Source: CAVRTM01 sp963696105
GTDB lineage: Bacteria; Actinomycetota; Actinomycetes; Actinomycetales; Dermatophilaceae
DNA length: 64,000 bases
Direction: 5' to 3'
Assembly: GCA_963696105.1 (NCBI GenBank)
Contig: CAVOIP010000005.1
Coordinates: 992,001-1,056,000 of the forward strand
The translations under genes and the position numbers were made by a program. Position 1 is the stretch's first letter. Every line of letters starts with the position of its first letter. The notes beneath the pieces are model-generated. The model was not told where the DNA came from and ran no database searches. It saw only the letters and a program-made list of their open reading frames with translations. Shown here in pieces: positions 41,803 through 52,528 of this stretch.

Positions 41803-43037
41803 TCAGACCCGCCGGGCCAGCTCGGCGAGCCGCTGCGGGGACGCGCCGGAGAGCTCCTGCACCTCCGCGTCGTCGCTGGCGCCGCAGTCGACCGCCCGGA
41901 CCAGGAAGTCGGCCAGCGCCCGCGCGGTCGCCGGCTCGTCGAGGAACCCGGACTCGCTCCGCCCGAGGTAGGACCGCAGCCGCGCGGCCGCCTCCGCCAG
42001 CCCCTCGCGGTAGAAGGCGAACACCGCGACGTAGCGGCTGGGCAGCTGCGCCGGGTGCAGGTCCCACCCCTGGTAGAACCCGCGCTCGAGGGACCGCCGC
42101 ACCAGCCGGGCGTGCAGCCGCCACGCCGCCAGCACCGCGGTCCGGTCGCCCACCGGGAGCCGGTTGGTCGAGCCGTCCGAGAGCCGCACCCCGGTGCCGG
42201 CCGCCGCGACCTGCATCACCGCCCTGGCGTGGTCGGCCACCGGGTGCTCCATGCTCTGGTACGCCGCCGCGATGCCGCACGAGGCGGAGTAGTCGTAGGC
42301 GCCGTAGTGCAGACCGGTGCACCGCCGCGCCGACGCGTGGACCATCCGCGCCACCAGCGCCGTGCCGTCCGCCCCCAGCACCGCCTGCGGGGTCTCCACC
42401 TGGATCTCGAACCGCAGGGAGCCGGGGGCCAGCTCGTGCGCCCGCTCCAGCCGCTCGCACACCAGCACCATCGCCTCGACCTGGTCCAGCGAGGTCACCT
42501 TGGGCAGTGTCAGCACGAACCCGTCCGGCAGCCGGCCGCCGTCCGCGACCGTCGCGACGAACAGCTCCAGCGTGCGCAGGCCCCGACGCCGCGTCGGCGC
42601 CTCGAAGCTCTTGAACCGGATGCCGCCGAAGGGCGCCGCCTCCCCCGCCGTGACCGTATGGCGCAGCGCCGTCGCCGCCGTGACCGCCGCCAGGTCCTCC
42701 TCGTCATCGCCGCGGTCACCGTAGCCGTCCTCGAAGTCGATCCGCAGGTCCTCGACCGGCTCGCGCTCGAGCTTGGCCCGCATCCGGGCGTGCACCTGCG
42801 CGGCGGCCGCGGGGCCGATGCCGAATGCCTCCGGGAGCGCTTCGGCGGTCGGGGCATGCCGGTCGAGCACCGCCGTCGCCTCCAGCCGCCACCGCGCCAG
42901 CGTGTCGGCGGCGTAACGGTCGGCAGGGACGTAGACCGTGTGCACCGGCTGGCGCCCTGCGGCCTCGCCCGGGTAGTCCCTCGCCAGGCGCTGGTCCGCC
43001 TGCGCGAGCCGCGCGTCGAGCTCGTCGGCCAGGGCGC

Positions 43038-43041
<4 letters not shown>
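41803..43041 (-). CDS. CitE-like aldolase/citrate-lyase-family protein (DUF6986 type)
   Basis: 412 aa TIM-barrel protein of the HpcH/CitE superfamily. The metal-binding acidic residues appear in LRIDFEDGYGDRGDDEED and FEIQVETPQAVLG. LHYGAYDYSASCGIAAAYQS resembles the LxxGxxDL region. Relatives condense or cleave acyl-CoA with glyoxylate or pyruvate (malate-synthase-like, malyl-CoA lyase). Its GTG 43041 overlaps the expected stop of the malic enzyme gene, and it is close to allantoin genes, so glyoxylate to malate is a reasonable guess, not shown. Confidence 0.8.
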
Positions 43042-44490
<1,449 letters not shown>

Positions 44491-44521
44491 GACGGCGCTC
44501 CCACCGCGGGGGTCGGCGATG

Positions 44522-44539
44522 TTGCTGTATGCCGGATAG
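44522..44539 (-). promoter_or_regulatory. Second candidate IclR site, upstream of malic enzyme
   Basis: Read on the minus strand this is CTATCCGGCATACAGCAA. It agrees with the perfect site at 44605-44622 at 12 of 18 positions, including the central TCCG-N-CATAC. It lies about 32 bp before the malic enzyme start. Regulation of the malic enzyme/CitE operon by the divergent IclR protein is inferred. Confidence 0.45.
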
Positions 44540-44605
44540 TAACTTCAGGGGCGCGCGGGTCAAGACTGGTCGCCTCCTCCACGACATCCGCATGGCGCGG
44601 CTAGT

Positions 44606-44622
44606 ATTCCGCCATACGGAAA
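44606..44622 (+). promoter_or_regulatory. IclR-type operator TTCCG-N5-CGGAA
   Basis: TTCCG (44607-44611), CCATA, CGGAA (44617-44621) is a perfect inverted repeat inside ATTCCGCCATACGGAAA. It lies about 60 bp before the iclR-family gene, in the region divergent from the malic enzyme. IclR-family proteins recognise dyads of this style. Autoregulation plus control of the divergent operon is likely. Confidence 0.6.
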
Positions 44623-44680
44623 GGGCGCCACCTGGCCGCAGCACCCGTCGTGGGCGCGCCCGCTGAAGGGACCGGATCGG

Positions 44681-45475
44681 ATGAGCACTGACGCAGACGG
44701 CAGCAGCACCGCGCGCTCCGGCGGCGTGCAGTCCCTCGAGCGGGCGTTCGGGCTGCTGGAGACGATGGCCGACGCCGGCGGCACGATCGCGCTGTCGCAG
44801 CTCGCGGCCGAGGCGGACCTGCCGCTGCCGACGATCCACCGCCTGGTGCGCACCCTCGTCGACCTGGGCTATGTGCGGCAGGAGCCGTCCCGCCAGTACG
44901 CGCTCGGGCCTCGGCTCATCCGCCTGGGCGAGACGTCCTCCAAGATGCTGGGGACGTGGGCGCGGCCCTACCTGCTGGAGCTGGTCGAGGGTCTGGGCGA
45001 GTCGGCCAACCTCGCGATGCTCGACGGCGACCTCATGGTCTACGTCGGGCAGGCGCAGTCGCGGCAGTCGATGCGCATGTTCACCGAGGTCGGTCGCGCC
45101 GTCTCGGCGCACTGCACGGCGGTCGGCAAGGCGATCCTGGCCGGCGAGGACCCCGCCGCCGTCCGGGCGCTCCTCGCCCGGACCGGCATGGAGGCGCGGA
45201 CCGAGCACACCATCACCGACCCCGACGTCCTGCTGCGGGCCCTGGACCAGGTGCGGGCGCAGGGCTTTGCCATGGACGAGCAGGAGCAGGAGCTCGGCGT
45301 GCGCTGCGTGGCGGTGGCGGTCCCCGACGCGCCCTCGCGGATCGCCATGTCCGTCTCCGGGCCGGCGCCGCGAATGAACGAGCAGCTCATCGGGCGCGCG
45401 GTGCCGCTGCTGACCGAGGCGGCCGCCGCCCTGGCCAAGGACCTCGCCTCGGGCCACTCCGAACGCACCCGCTGA
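44681..45475 (+). CDS. IclR-family transcriptional regulator
   Basis: 264 aa. The N-terminal winged helix (VQSLERAFGLLETMADAGGT, LPLPTIHRLVRTLVDLGYVR, residues about 15-66) and the C-terminal effector-binding domain (HCTAVGKAILAG, GFAMDEQEQELGVRCVAVAV) are complete. The nearest named type is AllR, the glyoxylate/allantoate-responsive repressor, which fits the allantoin and glyoxylate genes nearby. That subtype is an inference. It is divergent from the malic enzyme/CitE pair, with two candidate operators between. Confidence 0.88.
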   Translation: MSTDADGSSTARSGGVQSLERAFGLLETMADAGGTIALSQLAAEADLPLPTIHRLVRTLVDLGYVRQEPSRQYALGPRLIRLGETSSKMLGTWARPYLLELVEGLGESANLAMLDGDLMVYVGQAQSRQSMRMFTEVGRAVSAHCTAVGKAILAGEDPAAVRALLARTGMEARTEHTITDPDVLLRALDQVRAQGFAMDEQEQELGVRCVAVAVPDAPSRIAMSVSGPAPRMNEQLIGRAVPLLTEAAAALAKDLASGHSERTR

Positions 45476-45553
45476 CCGGTCGGCGTCGAGGTCCGGCGGC
45501 CCCGACGCGGAGACTGGTTCCGTGACCCTGTCCACGACCCCCAGGAGGACCCG

Positions 45554-47131
45554 GTGACGAGCACGCCCGCCCGCGCCCCGGCCAGCGAGCACGTCGACGT
45601 CCTGGTCGTGGGAGCGGGTCTGTCCGGCATCGGCGCGGCGTACCGGCTGCAGCAGCAGTGCCCCGACCGGAGCTACGCCGTCCTCGAGGCGCGGAAGGCG
45701 GTCGGCGGCACCTGGGACCTGTTCCGCTACCCCGGCGTCCGCTCCGACTCCGACATCTTCACCCTGAGCTACCCATTCCGGCCCTGGCGGGACGCGACGT
45801 CGCTGGCCGCCGGCGCCAGCATCCGGGACTACATCGCCCAGACCGCCACCGAGGAGGGCATCCGCGAGCACATCAGGTTCAGCACCAAGGTCGTCGACGC
45901 GTCGTGGTCCTCCGCCGAGGCCCGGTGGACCGTCCGGACGCTGGTCGGCGAGGAGGCCGCGCCTGCGACGCTGACCTGTTCGTTCCTCCACCTCTGCGCG
46001 GGCTACTACGACTACGACCACGGCCACCAGCCCGACTTCGCCGGCGTCGACGACTTCGGCGGCCGGCTCGTCCATCCCCAGTTCTGGCCCGAGGACCTCG
46101 ACGTCGACGGCAAGCGCGTCGTCGTCATCGGCAGCGGCGCGACCGCGGTGACGCTCGTGCCGGCGCTGGCCGCCCGGGCCGCCACGGTGACGATGCTGCA
46201 GCGGACCCCGTCGTACGTCACGGCGATGCCCGCGGTCGACCGGGCCGCGGACACCCTCCGCCGTCACCTGCCGGCCGGGCCGGCGCACACGCTCATCCGC
46301 GCCAAGAACGTCGCCATCACCCAGGCCTTCTACCAGTTCTGCCGGCGCCGACCCGAGCTCGCCAAGCGGCTGCTGCGCAAGGGGCTGCTGCAGCACCTGG
46401 ACGACCCGGCCTTCCTGGACGAGCACTTCACCCCGCCGTACGACCCGTGGGACCAGCGGCTGTGCGTGACCCCGGACGGCGGCCTGCTCCGCGCCGTCGC
46501 CGCCGGGCGCGCCGACGTGGTGACCGACACCATCGACCGCTTCGTCGGGCCGGGGATCCGGCTGACCTCCGGCCGGACGCTCGAGGCTGACGTCGTCGTG
46601 TCGGCAACGGGCCTGTCGCTGCTGCCGATCGGGGGGATGACCCTGACCGTGGACGGCGCACCGGTTCGCCTCGGTGAGCGGTTCGCCTACCGCGGGATGA
46701 TGCTCAGCGGGGTGCCCAACCTCGCGTTCTGCGTGGGCTACACCAACGCGTCGTGGACGCTGCGCGCCGACCTGGTCTCGCGGTACGTCTGCCGGCTGCT
46801 GAACCACATGGCCCGCCACGACATCGCGTACGGCACGCCGGTGGCGCCACCGGGCGAGGTGGCGCGGCCGCTGCTGGACCTCACCTCCGGCTACGTCCAG
46901 CGGGCTGTCGACCGGTTCCCCAAGCAGGGGCGCCGCGCCCCGTGGACGGTTCGCCAGAACTATGTGCTCGACCGAATCGCCATGCCCCGGGCCGACGTCC
47001 GCCGCGACATGACCTTCGTCGCCCGGGCCCCGCTGCCCGCCGCGTCCGCGCGCACGGCGCCCGCGTCGCCCCCGTCGGACCAGCGGGAAGCATCACGTGC
47101 CAAGGGGCTCGTGGAGGTGGCGAAGGAGTAG
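45554..47131 (+). CDS. Flavin-containing monooxygenase (Baeyer-Villiger type)
   Basis: 525 aa. Two Rossmann motifs bind FAD (GAGLSGIGAAY, residues 20-30) and NADPH (GSGATAVTLVPAL, from about 193). Between them is FGGRLVHPQFWP (F168, G170, H174, W178), an exact match to the type I Baeyer-Villiger fingerprint FxGxxxHxxxW. It should insert oxygen into a ketone or oxidise a soft nucleophile; the substrate is unknown. GTG 45554 has AGGAGG 6-7 nt upstream. It ends just before a zone of decayed genes. Confidence 0.9.
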   Translation: MTSTPARAPASEHVDVLVVGAGLSGIGAAYRLQQQCPDRSYAVLEARKAVGGTWDLFRYPGVRSDSDIFTLSYPFRPWRDATSLAAGASIRDYIAQTATEEGIREHIRFSTKVVDASWSSAEARWTVRTLVGEEAAPATLTCSFLHLCAGYYDYDHGHQPDFAGVDDFGGRLVHPQFWPEDLDVDGKRVVVIGSGATAVTLVPALAARAATVTMLQRTPSYVTAMPAVDRAADTLRRHLPAGPAHTLIRAKNVAITQAFYQFCRRRPELAKRLLRKGLLQHLDDPAFLDEHFTPPYDPWDQRLCVTPDGGLLRAVAAGRADVVTDTIDRFVGPGIRLTSGRTLEADVVVSATGLSLLPIGGMTLTVDGAPVRLGERFAYRGMMLSGVPNLAFCVGYTNASWTLRADLVSRYVCRLLNHMARHDIAYGTPVAPPGEVARPLLDLTSGYVQRAVDRFPKQGRRAPWTVRQNYVLDRIAMPRADVRRDMTFVARAPLPAASARTAPASPPSDQREASRAKGLVEVAKE

Positions 47132-47188
47132 CGGACGCCGCACACACCGTTGAGCACGCGTGTCCCGGACGACTGCGAGACTGCGGTG

Positions 47189-47380
47189 ATGACCAGGTCA
47201 CAGGACGAGCTCGCGCGCGAGTCGCGTACGACGGGGTCGCTGACTCGTATGCGGACCACTTCCGGTCCACCGAGCCCGAACTGCCGCTCGAGCTGGCGAT
47301 GGTCGAGCACTTCGCGGCCCTGCTTCCCGGCTCTCCTGGTACTCCACCATCCACAACCCCGATCCGGCCTGAGGCGGCGG
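47189..47380 (+). pseudogene. Relic of a class I SAM-dependent methyltransferase
   Basis: ATG 47189 reads MTRSQDELAR. After a frameshift, 47221-47340 encodes VAYDGVADSYADHFRSTEPE and LPLELAMVEHFAAL, the N-terminus of a family-typical methyltransferase. Then, without the SAM-binding core, a third frame (from about 47334) reads WYSTIHNPDPA and stops, which resembles a later family motif (WYSxIHxP). So this is a methyltransferase gene with an internal deletion and frameshifts. It sits between the monooxygenase and a truncated cyclase. Confidence 0.65.
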
Positions 47381-47433
47381 CCGTCGAGCCGGCAGCAGCG
47401 GACGCCTCAGGTGTCGGTCTGGGAGCGGCGCGG

Positions 47434-47999
47434 TCAGAACACGGCGATGGGGTTCACGGGCGAGCCGGTGCCGCGTCCCAGGCGCAGCGGGGCGATCACG
47501 CAGAAGAAGGACCAGCGGCGCAGCTCCTGGCACAGCCGGAGGAGCTCCTCGAGGCGCAGGTAGTCCACGAGCTGCAGGCCCATCGCGTTGACCGCCAGGA
47601 CGTGCACCGGATACGGCACCTCCGGCACCGCGCTGGGCGCCGTGTCGTTGTTGCCGTCGCTGCCGAGCACGGCCACCTGCCGCTCGGCCAGGAAGTGCAT
47701 CGCCGTGGGGTGCAACCCGGCCCGCCCGTTCGCCACGTCCCAGGCCCCCGTCTGGTTGCGCCGCCGGTGGTGGCCGACCCGCACGCACAGGATGTCGCCG
47801 GGGCCGACCCGCACGCCCTGCGCCGTCTCGGCCCGCTGCAGGTCCTCGGTCGTCACGTGGTCGCCGGGCTCGAGCCACGGCGTTCCTCGGCGCCGGCGAT
47901 GTCCAGCAGGACGCCGCGGCCGACCAGGCCGGCACTGGCGAGGTCGACGGCCAGGGCACCGGCACCGGCGGAGGTGAGCGTGCGGGCCGCCGTCAGCAC
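47434..47999 (-). pseudogene. N-terminally truncated, frameshifted cyclase/kynurenine-formamidase-like gene
   Basis: The C-terminal half of a cyclase-family (PF04199) protein is readable: LASAGLVGRGVLLDIAG from GTG 47999. A frameshift near 47880 leads to PWLEPGDHVTTEDL, RVGPGDILCVRVG and SVNP-like SPVNPIAVF at the end. The first 40% or so of the family, including the metal-binding HxGTH-type motif, is missing because the cydC 3' end begins there. The longest intact frame is 47434-47856 (140 aa). It is most likely non-functional. Confidence 0.65.
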
Positions 48000-49672
48000 A
48001 GGCGGTGCAGCCGTCCCGAGCGCAGCTCGTGCACCTCGTCGACCAGGTCGAGCCCCTCGGTGCGGTGGGTCAGCAGGACCACCGTGCGGTGTGGCGACGC
48101 CTGGAGGAGGTCACGGACGACGGCCTCGGCCGTCTCCTCGTCCAGGCCCTCGGTGGGCTCGTCGAGGACGAGCACAGGCTGGTCGGCCAGCAGCACGCGC
48201 GCCAGGGCGAGGCGCCGCTGCTCACCGCCGGAGACCGTTCTCCCGCCCCGGCCCAGGGCGGTGTCGAGGCCCGCCGGCAGGGCGTCGTACCAGCCTCCCA
48301 GGTGCGCCCGGCGCAGCGCGTCGACGAGCTCGGCGTCCTCGGCGCCGGGACGGGCCAGCTCGAGGTTGGCGCGCAGGGTCGAGGCGAAGACGTGCGCGTC
48401 GTCGGCGACCAGCCCGACGACGCGGTGCACGTCGTCCGAGGCGAGGCCGCCCAGCTCACGTCCGCCGAGGAGGGCGTGGCCCTCCTCGGCGACCAGGAAC
48501 CGCAGCATCAGGGCGGCGAGTGTGGACTTGCCCGAGCCGGACTCGCCCACGACCGCGACGCTGCGGCCCGGTGGGAGGGTGAGGGACAAGCCGTCGAGCA
48601 CCGGTGGCAGGTCGCGGGCCCAGCGGGCGCGGACGCCGCGCAGGTCCAGGCCGTACGGCGGCGCGGGTGGGGGAAGGGGGGTGGGCGGCTCGGTCACCGC
48701 CGGTTCGGCGTCCAGCAGCGCGAAGAGCCGGCGCGCGGCGGTGCGCACGTGGGTCAGCAGCACCGCGGCGGGCGGCAGCGCAGCCAGGGACTCGAAGGCC
48801 GTCAGCGGCACGAGCACCAGGACGGCCAGGACCGTGCCCGGCAGGGCGCCCGAGCGCACCGCCGACGTCCCGACGACGGCCGACCCCAGGACGGCGGCGC
48901 CGGCCGCGAGGGAGGCCAGCCCGGCGCCCAGCCCGGCACACCAGGCGACCCGCCGGGCGGCGGCCGTTGCCTGCGTGTCGAGGCGCTCGATCTCGCGCAG
49001 GGAAGCCGGGGCCGCACCCATGGCGATGAGGTCGGGCGCCCCGTCCACCAGGTCGACCACCGCCGCAGCCAGCGCGGCCCGCCCGGGGGCGATGAGCGCG
49101 GCGGCGCGGCGCGACACGGTTGCGGCGACGACGGGGGCGACCACCCCCGCGAGGGCGAACGTGGCGGCCAGGACCATCGCCCAGGACGGGAGCACGACGA
49201 CGGCCAGGCCGACGCAGCCGGCGGAGACCAGCGCCGCGACCGCGACCGGGTGGACCACCCGCAGCTGCAGGTCCTGCGCGGCGTCGACGTCGGAGACGAC
49301 GCGGGCCAGGAGGTCCCCCCGCCCCGTCGCGCCCAGCCGCGCCGGCGTCAGGGGGATGAGCTGGGCGTAGACCCCCGCGCGCAGGTCGCCCAGCACCTGC
49401 AGGGCCCCGTCGTGGGACAGCAGCCGCTCGGCGTAGCGCAGCACCGGGCGGGCCACCCCGAAGAAGCGGACAGCGACCACGGCCACGCCCAGCGCCAGGA
49501 CCGGCGGCCGCTCCGAGGCCCGGGCGATGAGCCAGGCCGCCGTCGCCGTCAGACCGATGCTGGCGAGCATCGCGCCGGTGCCCGCGGCCACGGCGGCGCC
49601 GAGGCGTCCGCGCACCGGCCTTGCCGCGGAGGCCAGCCGGCGGAGGTCGTCTCCGCCGGTTCCGGCCGTCAC
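47993..49672 (-). CDS. cydC: Thiol reductant ABC exporter subunit CydC
   Basis: 559 aa half-transporter with six N-terminal transmembrane segments and an ATPase domain: Walker A VVGESGSGKSTLAALML, signature VSGGEQRRLALARVLL, Walker B VLVLDEPTEGLD. CydDC exports glutathione/cysteine-type thiols in E. coli and is needed for bd-oxidase assembly. In actinobacteria the thiol may differ. GTG 49672 overlaps the cydD stop (GTGA). Its last codons abut the truncated cyclase, suggesting a rearrangement at this end. Confidence 0.92.
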   Translation of the reverse strand: MTAGTGGDDLRRLASAARPVRGRLGAAVAAGTGAMLASIGLTATAAWLIARASERPPVLALGVAVVAVRFFGVARPVLRYAERLLSHDGALQVLGDLRAGVYAQLIPLTPARLGATGRGDLLARVVSDVDAAQDLQLRVVHPVAVAALVSAGCVGLAVVVLPSWAMVLAATFALAGVVAPVVAATVSRRAAALIAPGRAALAAAVVDLVDGAPDLIAMGAAPASLREIERLDTQATAAARRVAWCAGLGAGLASLAAGAAVLGSAVVGTSAVRSGALPGTVLAVLVLVPLTAFESLAALPPAAVLLTHVRTAARRLFALLDAEPAVTEPPTPLPPPAPPYGLDLRGVRARWARDLPPVLDGLSLTLPPGRSVAVVGESGSGKSTLAALMLRFLVAEEGHALLGGRELGGLASDDVHRVVGLVADDAHVFASTLRANLELARPGAEDAELVDALRRAHLGGWYDALPAGLDTALGRGGRTVSGGEQRRLALARVLLADQPVLVLDEPTEGLDEETAEAVVRDLLQASPHRTVVLLTHRTEGLDLVDEVHELRSGRLHRLC

Positions 49673-51378
49673 GACGCGACCTCGGCGGCCGGCAGCCTGC
49701 CGCGCTCCGGTGCCGGCGGCCGGGGGGAGTCCATCCGGACGACCCGGTCGGCGTCGGCCAGCAGCGCAGGGCGGTGTGCCACGGCCAGGACGGTGCGGTC
49801 GCGTGCCAGTCCACGGACGGCAGCCGCGACGGCCAGCTCGCTGAGCGGGTCCAGGTGTGCGGTCGGTTCGTCCAGCAGCACCAGGGGGGCGTCGCGCAGG
49901 AAGGCCCGGGCGAGGGCGATGCGCTGTCGCTCCCCGGCGGACAGGCCCGCGCCTCCGTGACCCAGCACGGTCGCCCCACCTCGCGGGAGACGTGCGACGA
50001 ACTCGGTGGCGCAGGCCAGGTCGAGCGCCCGGGCGACCGCCGCGTGCCCGGCGCCGGGGCGCGCCAGCCGCACGTTGTCCTCGACGCTCACGGCCGCGAG
50101 CCACGGCCGCTGCGGCACCCAGGCGACCTGCGCGCGCCACTGGTCCAGGTCCACGTCGCAGAGGTCTCTCGTGCCGCCCGCACCGCGGACCAGGACCCGC
50201 CCCGAGGACGGTGGCACGAACCCCAGGAGCACGGCGAGCAACGTGGACTTGCCGCACCCGCTGGGACCGGCGACGCCGACGTACTCCCCCGGCGCCACGG
50301 TCAGGTCGAAGCGCGGCAGGGCCGGGCGCCCCTGGCCGTAGGTGACCCCGACCGCGTCGACGACGAGGGTGGCGTGGGCCAGGTCCCCCGGCGCCGCGGC
50401 CCGCGCGCCGGTGGTCCCCCGGGCGGGCGTGTCGAGGACCTCGAAGACCCGTCCGGCGGCCGCGAGACCGTCGGCGCTGTCGTGGAAGTGCACGGCGACC
50501 TGCCGCAGCGGCCAGTACGCCTCCGGTGCGAGCACCAGCACCACCAGCCCGGTGTGCAGGTCCAGCGTGCCCCCGACCAGGCGCAGCCCCGTGGAGACCG
50601 CGACGAGCGCCACGGAGATGGTCGCGACGAACTCCAGCACCGCCGAGGACAGGAACGCCACGCGCAGTGACGCCATCGCCGCGCGGCGGTGGTCCTGGGC
50701 CAGGGACCGGATGGCCTCCACCTGGGCACGGGCGCGGCGGTGGACGAGCAACGTCGGCAGCCCCTCCACCACGTCCAGGAAGTGGGTGCCCAGCACGGAC
50801 AGGGTGCGCCACCGGGAGCGCATCCGGCGCCCGGTGGCGGTGCCGACGAGGAACCCGAACACGGGCACCAGCGGGACGGTTGCGAGCACCAGCAGGCCGG
50901 CGAGCACGTCCTGGGACAGCACAACCCCGACGACCACCGCCGGGACGACGGCCGCCGACAGCAGGGCCGGGAGGTAGCGGGTGAAGTACGCGTCGAGCGC
51001 GTCCGTGCCCCGCGTGGCCAGCGTCGCGATCTCTCCCCCGGCGCGCCCCGACAGCCACACCGGCCCGAGCCGGACGGCGTGCTCCAGCAGCTGCCGCCGC
51101 AGCCCGGACCTCGCCGTGGCGGCCGCGCGCTGCGCCGACACCTCCGCCCCCCAGACCAGCAGCGCGCGACCGGTGACGGCACCGGCGAGGACGAGCAGCG
51201 GTGCCCGCAGGGCTGCCACGTCCGCGCCATGCTGGAACGGGCCGACCACCAGGTCGGCCACCGCGAATGCCTGCACGACCACCAGCACCGCGACCAGGGC
51301 CGGAACACCGGCCGCGAGAGCCAGGTGACCGCGCGCCGCCCCTGCGTAGGAGAGCAGCCGGCGGTCCAGGGGCCTCAC
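49669..51378 (-). CDS. cydD: Thiol reductant ABC exporter subunit CydD
   Basis: 569 aa ABC half-transporter, the partner of CydC. Membrane helices occupy the first 320 residues. Walker A is AGPSGCGKSTLLAVLLG, signature LSAGERQRIALARAFL and Walker B APLVLLDEPTAHLD. GTG 51378 lies 25 bp downstream of cydB. It forms the heterodimeric exporter needed for haem insertion into cytochrome bd. Part of cydA-cydB-cydD-cydC, all in one direction. Confidence 0.93.
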   Translation of the reverse strand: MRPLDRRLLSYAGAARGHLALAAGVPALVAVLVVVQAFAVADLVVGPFQHGADVAALRAPLLVLAGAVTGRALLVWGAEVSAQRAAATARSGLRRQLLEHAVRLGPVWLSGRAGGEIATLATRGTDALDAYFTRYLPALLSAAVVPAVVVGVVLSQDVLAGLLVLATVPLVPVFGFLVGTATGRRMRSRWRTLSVLGTHFLDVVEGLPTLLVHRRARAQVEAIRSLAQDHRRAAMASLRVAFLSSAVLEFVATISVALVAVSTGLRLVGGTLDLHTGLVVLVLAPEAYWPLRQVAVHFHDSADGLAAAGRVFEVLDTPARGTTGARAAAPGDLAHATLVVDAVGVTYGQGRPALPRFDLTVAPGEYVGVAGPSGCGKSTLLAVLLGFVPPSSGRVLVRGAGGTRDLCDVDLDQWRAQVAWVPQRPWLAAVSVEDNVRLARPGAGHAAVARALDLACATEFVARLPRGGATVLGHGGAGLSAGERQRIALARAFLRDAPLVLLDEPTAHLDPLSELAVAAAVRGLARDRTVLAVAHRPALLADADRVVRMDSPRPPAPERGRLPAAEVAS

Positions 51379-51403
51379 GGCCGGCCCGCGCGGCGCGGAC
51401 GGG

Positions 51404-52516
51404 TCATCGCGCCGGACGATGCCCCGCGCGGAGCCTGTCCGGCCGGGCGCGAGCCGGCCGGACAGGCGGGGCCGTGGCGGCCGTCGGGGTCGTCGGGGCC
51501 GTCGGGGCGGTCGGAGCCGTCGGGGAGAAGCTGTCGGTGCGGACCCGCTGACGGAACACGTGGTAGGTCCAGCCCTGGTACAGCAGCACCACGGGGAACA
51601 GGACCACCGCGACGACGGTCATGACCCGCAGCGCGTACGTCCCGGACGCCGCTCCCTGCACCGTGAGGTCGTAGGCGGGGTTGGTGCTCGAGACCATGAG
51701 CCGGGGGTACAGGTCCGCGAAGAGACCCAGGACCGTGGCGGCCATCGTCACGCAGGCGGCCGCGAACGCCCAGCCCCCGGCGTGGTCCCGCGCGAGCCAC
51801 CACGCCGCGAGGACCGCGAGGGCAGCCACGAACTGCAACAGGTTCGGGATCACGCCACGCCCGGCGACGATGTGGGTCCACGTCACCGAGACCAGGACGA
51901 CCACGGCCGTGAGCGGCGCCACCCGGCGGGCCATGACCTCGGCGCGGCGCTGGAGGTCGTCGGTCGTCTTCAGGGCCAGGTAGGTGGCGCCGAGCAGCGT
52001 GCACAGGAGCAGCAGGGCCACACCGAAGAAGAGCGCAGAGGGAGTGAGCAGGTCCAGCGGTCCGCCGGTGAACTCCCCGCTGCTGTCGATCGGTACGCCT
52101 GCGAGCAGAGCCCCCAGCATCGTTCCCGTCACCAGGGGAACCAGGATGCTGCCGGTGGTCAGCAGCCCGTCCCAGGTGCGCCGCCAGCGCCGGGAGTCCC
52201 GCTTGCCCCGGAACTCGAAGGAGGTGCCGCGCACGATCAGGGCAGCCAGCAGCAGGACGACCGGGAGGTAGAAGCCGGAGAACATCGTGGCGTACCACGC
52301 GGGGAAGGCCGCGAACATGGCCGCCGCCGCGACGATGAGCCACACCTCGTTGCCGTCCCACAGCGGGCCGATGGTGTTGATCACGGCCCGGCGACCGGCC
52401 TCGTCCCGGCCGAGGACACCGTGCAGGAGCCCCACGCCGAGGTCGAAGCCCTCCAGGACGAAGAAGCCGGTCCAGAACAGGGCGACGATGATGAACCAGA
52501 GAATCTCCAGGCTCAT
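51404..52516 (-). CDS. cydB: Cytochrome bd ubiquinol/menaquinol oxidase subunit II
   Basis: 370 aa with eight or nine transmembrane helices. MSLEILWFIIVALFWTGFFV and LEGFDLGVGLLHGVLG are the standard N-terminal CydB segments, and GPLWDGNEVWLIVAAAAMFA follows. CydB supports CydA in the haem b558/b595/d quinol oxidase. The C-terminal 40 residues are a Pro/Thr/Ala-rich tail from 9-bp GTCGGGGCC-like repeats (about 51480-51530), not seen in ordinary CydB. ATG 52516 is 12 bp after cydA. Confidence 0.95.
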   Translation of the reverse strand: MSLEILWFIIVALFWTGFFVLEGFDLGVGLLHGVLGRDEAGRRAVINTIGPLWDGNEVWLIVAAAAMFAAFPAWYATMFSGFYLPVVLLLAALIVRGTSFEFRGKRDSRRWRRTWDGLLTTGSILVPLVTGTMLGALLAGVPIDSSGEFTGGPLDLLTPSALFFGVALLLLCTLLGATYLALKTTDDLQRRAEVMARRVAPLTAVVVLVSVTWTHIVAGRGVIPNLLQFVAALAVLAAWWLARDHAGGWAFAAACVTMAATVLGLFADLYPRLMVSSTNPAYDLTVQGAASGTYALRVMTVVAVVLFPVVLLYQGWTYHVFRQRVRTDSFSPTAPTAPTAPTTPTAATAPPVRPARARPDRLRAGHRPAR

Positions 52517-52528
52517 GGTCCAGCTCCT

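Noticed and set aside
47198..47965. 255-codon minus-strand frame over the relic region
   Set aside because: It carries no family motif; the cyclase similarity lies in the other two frames of that strand.
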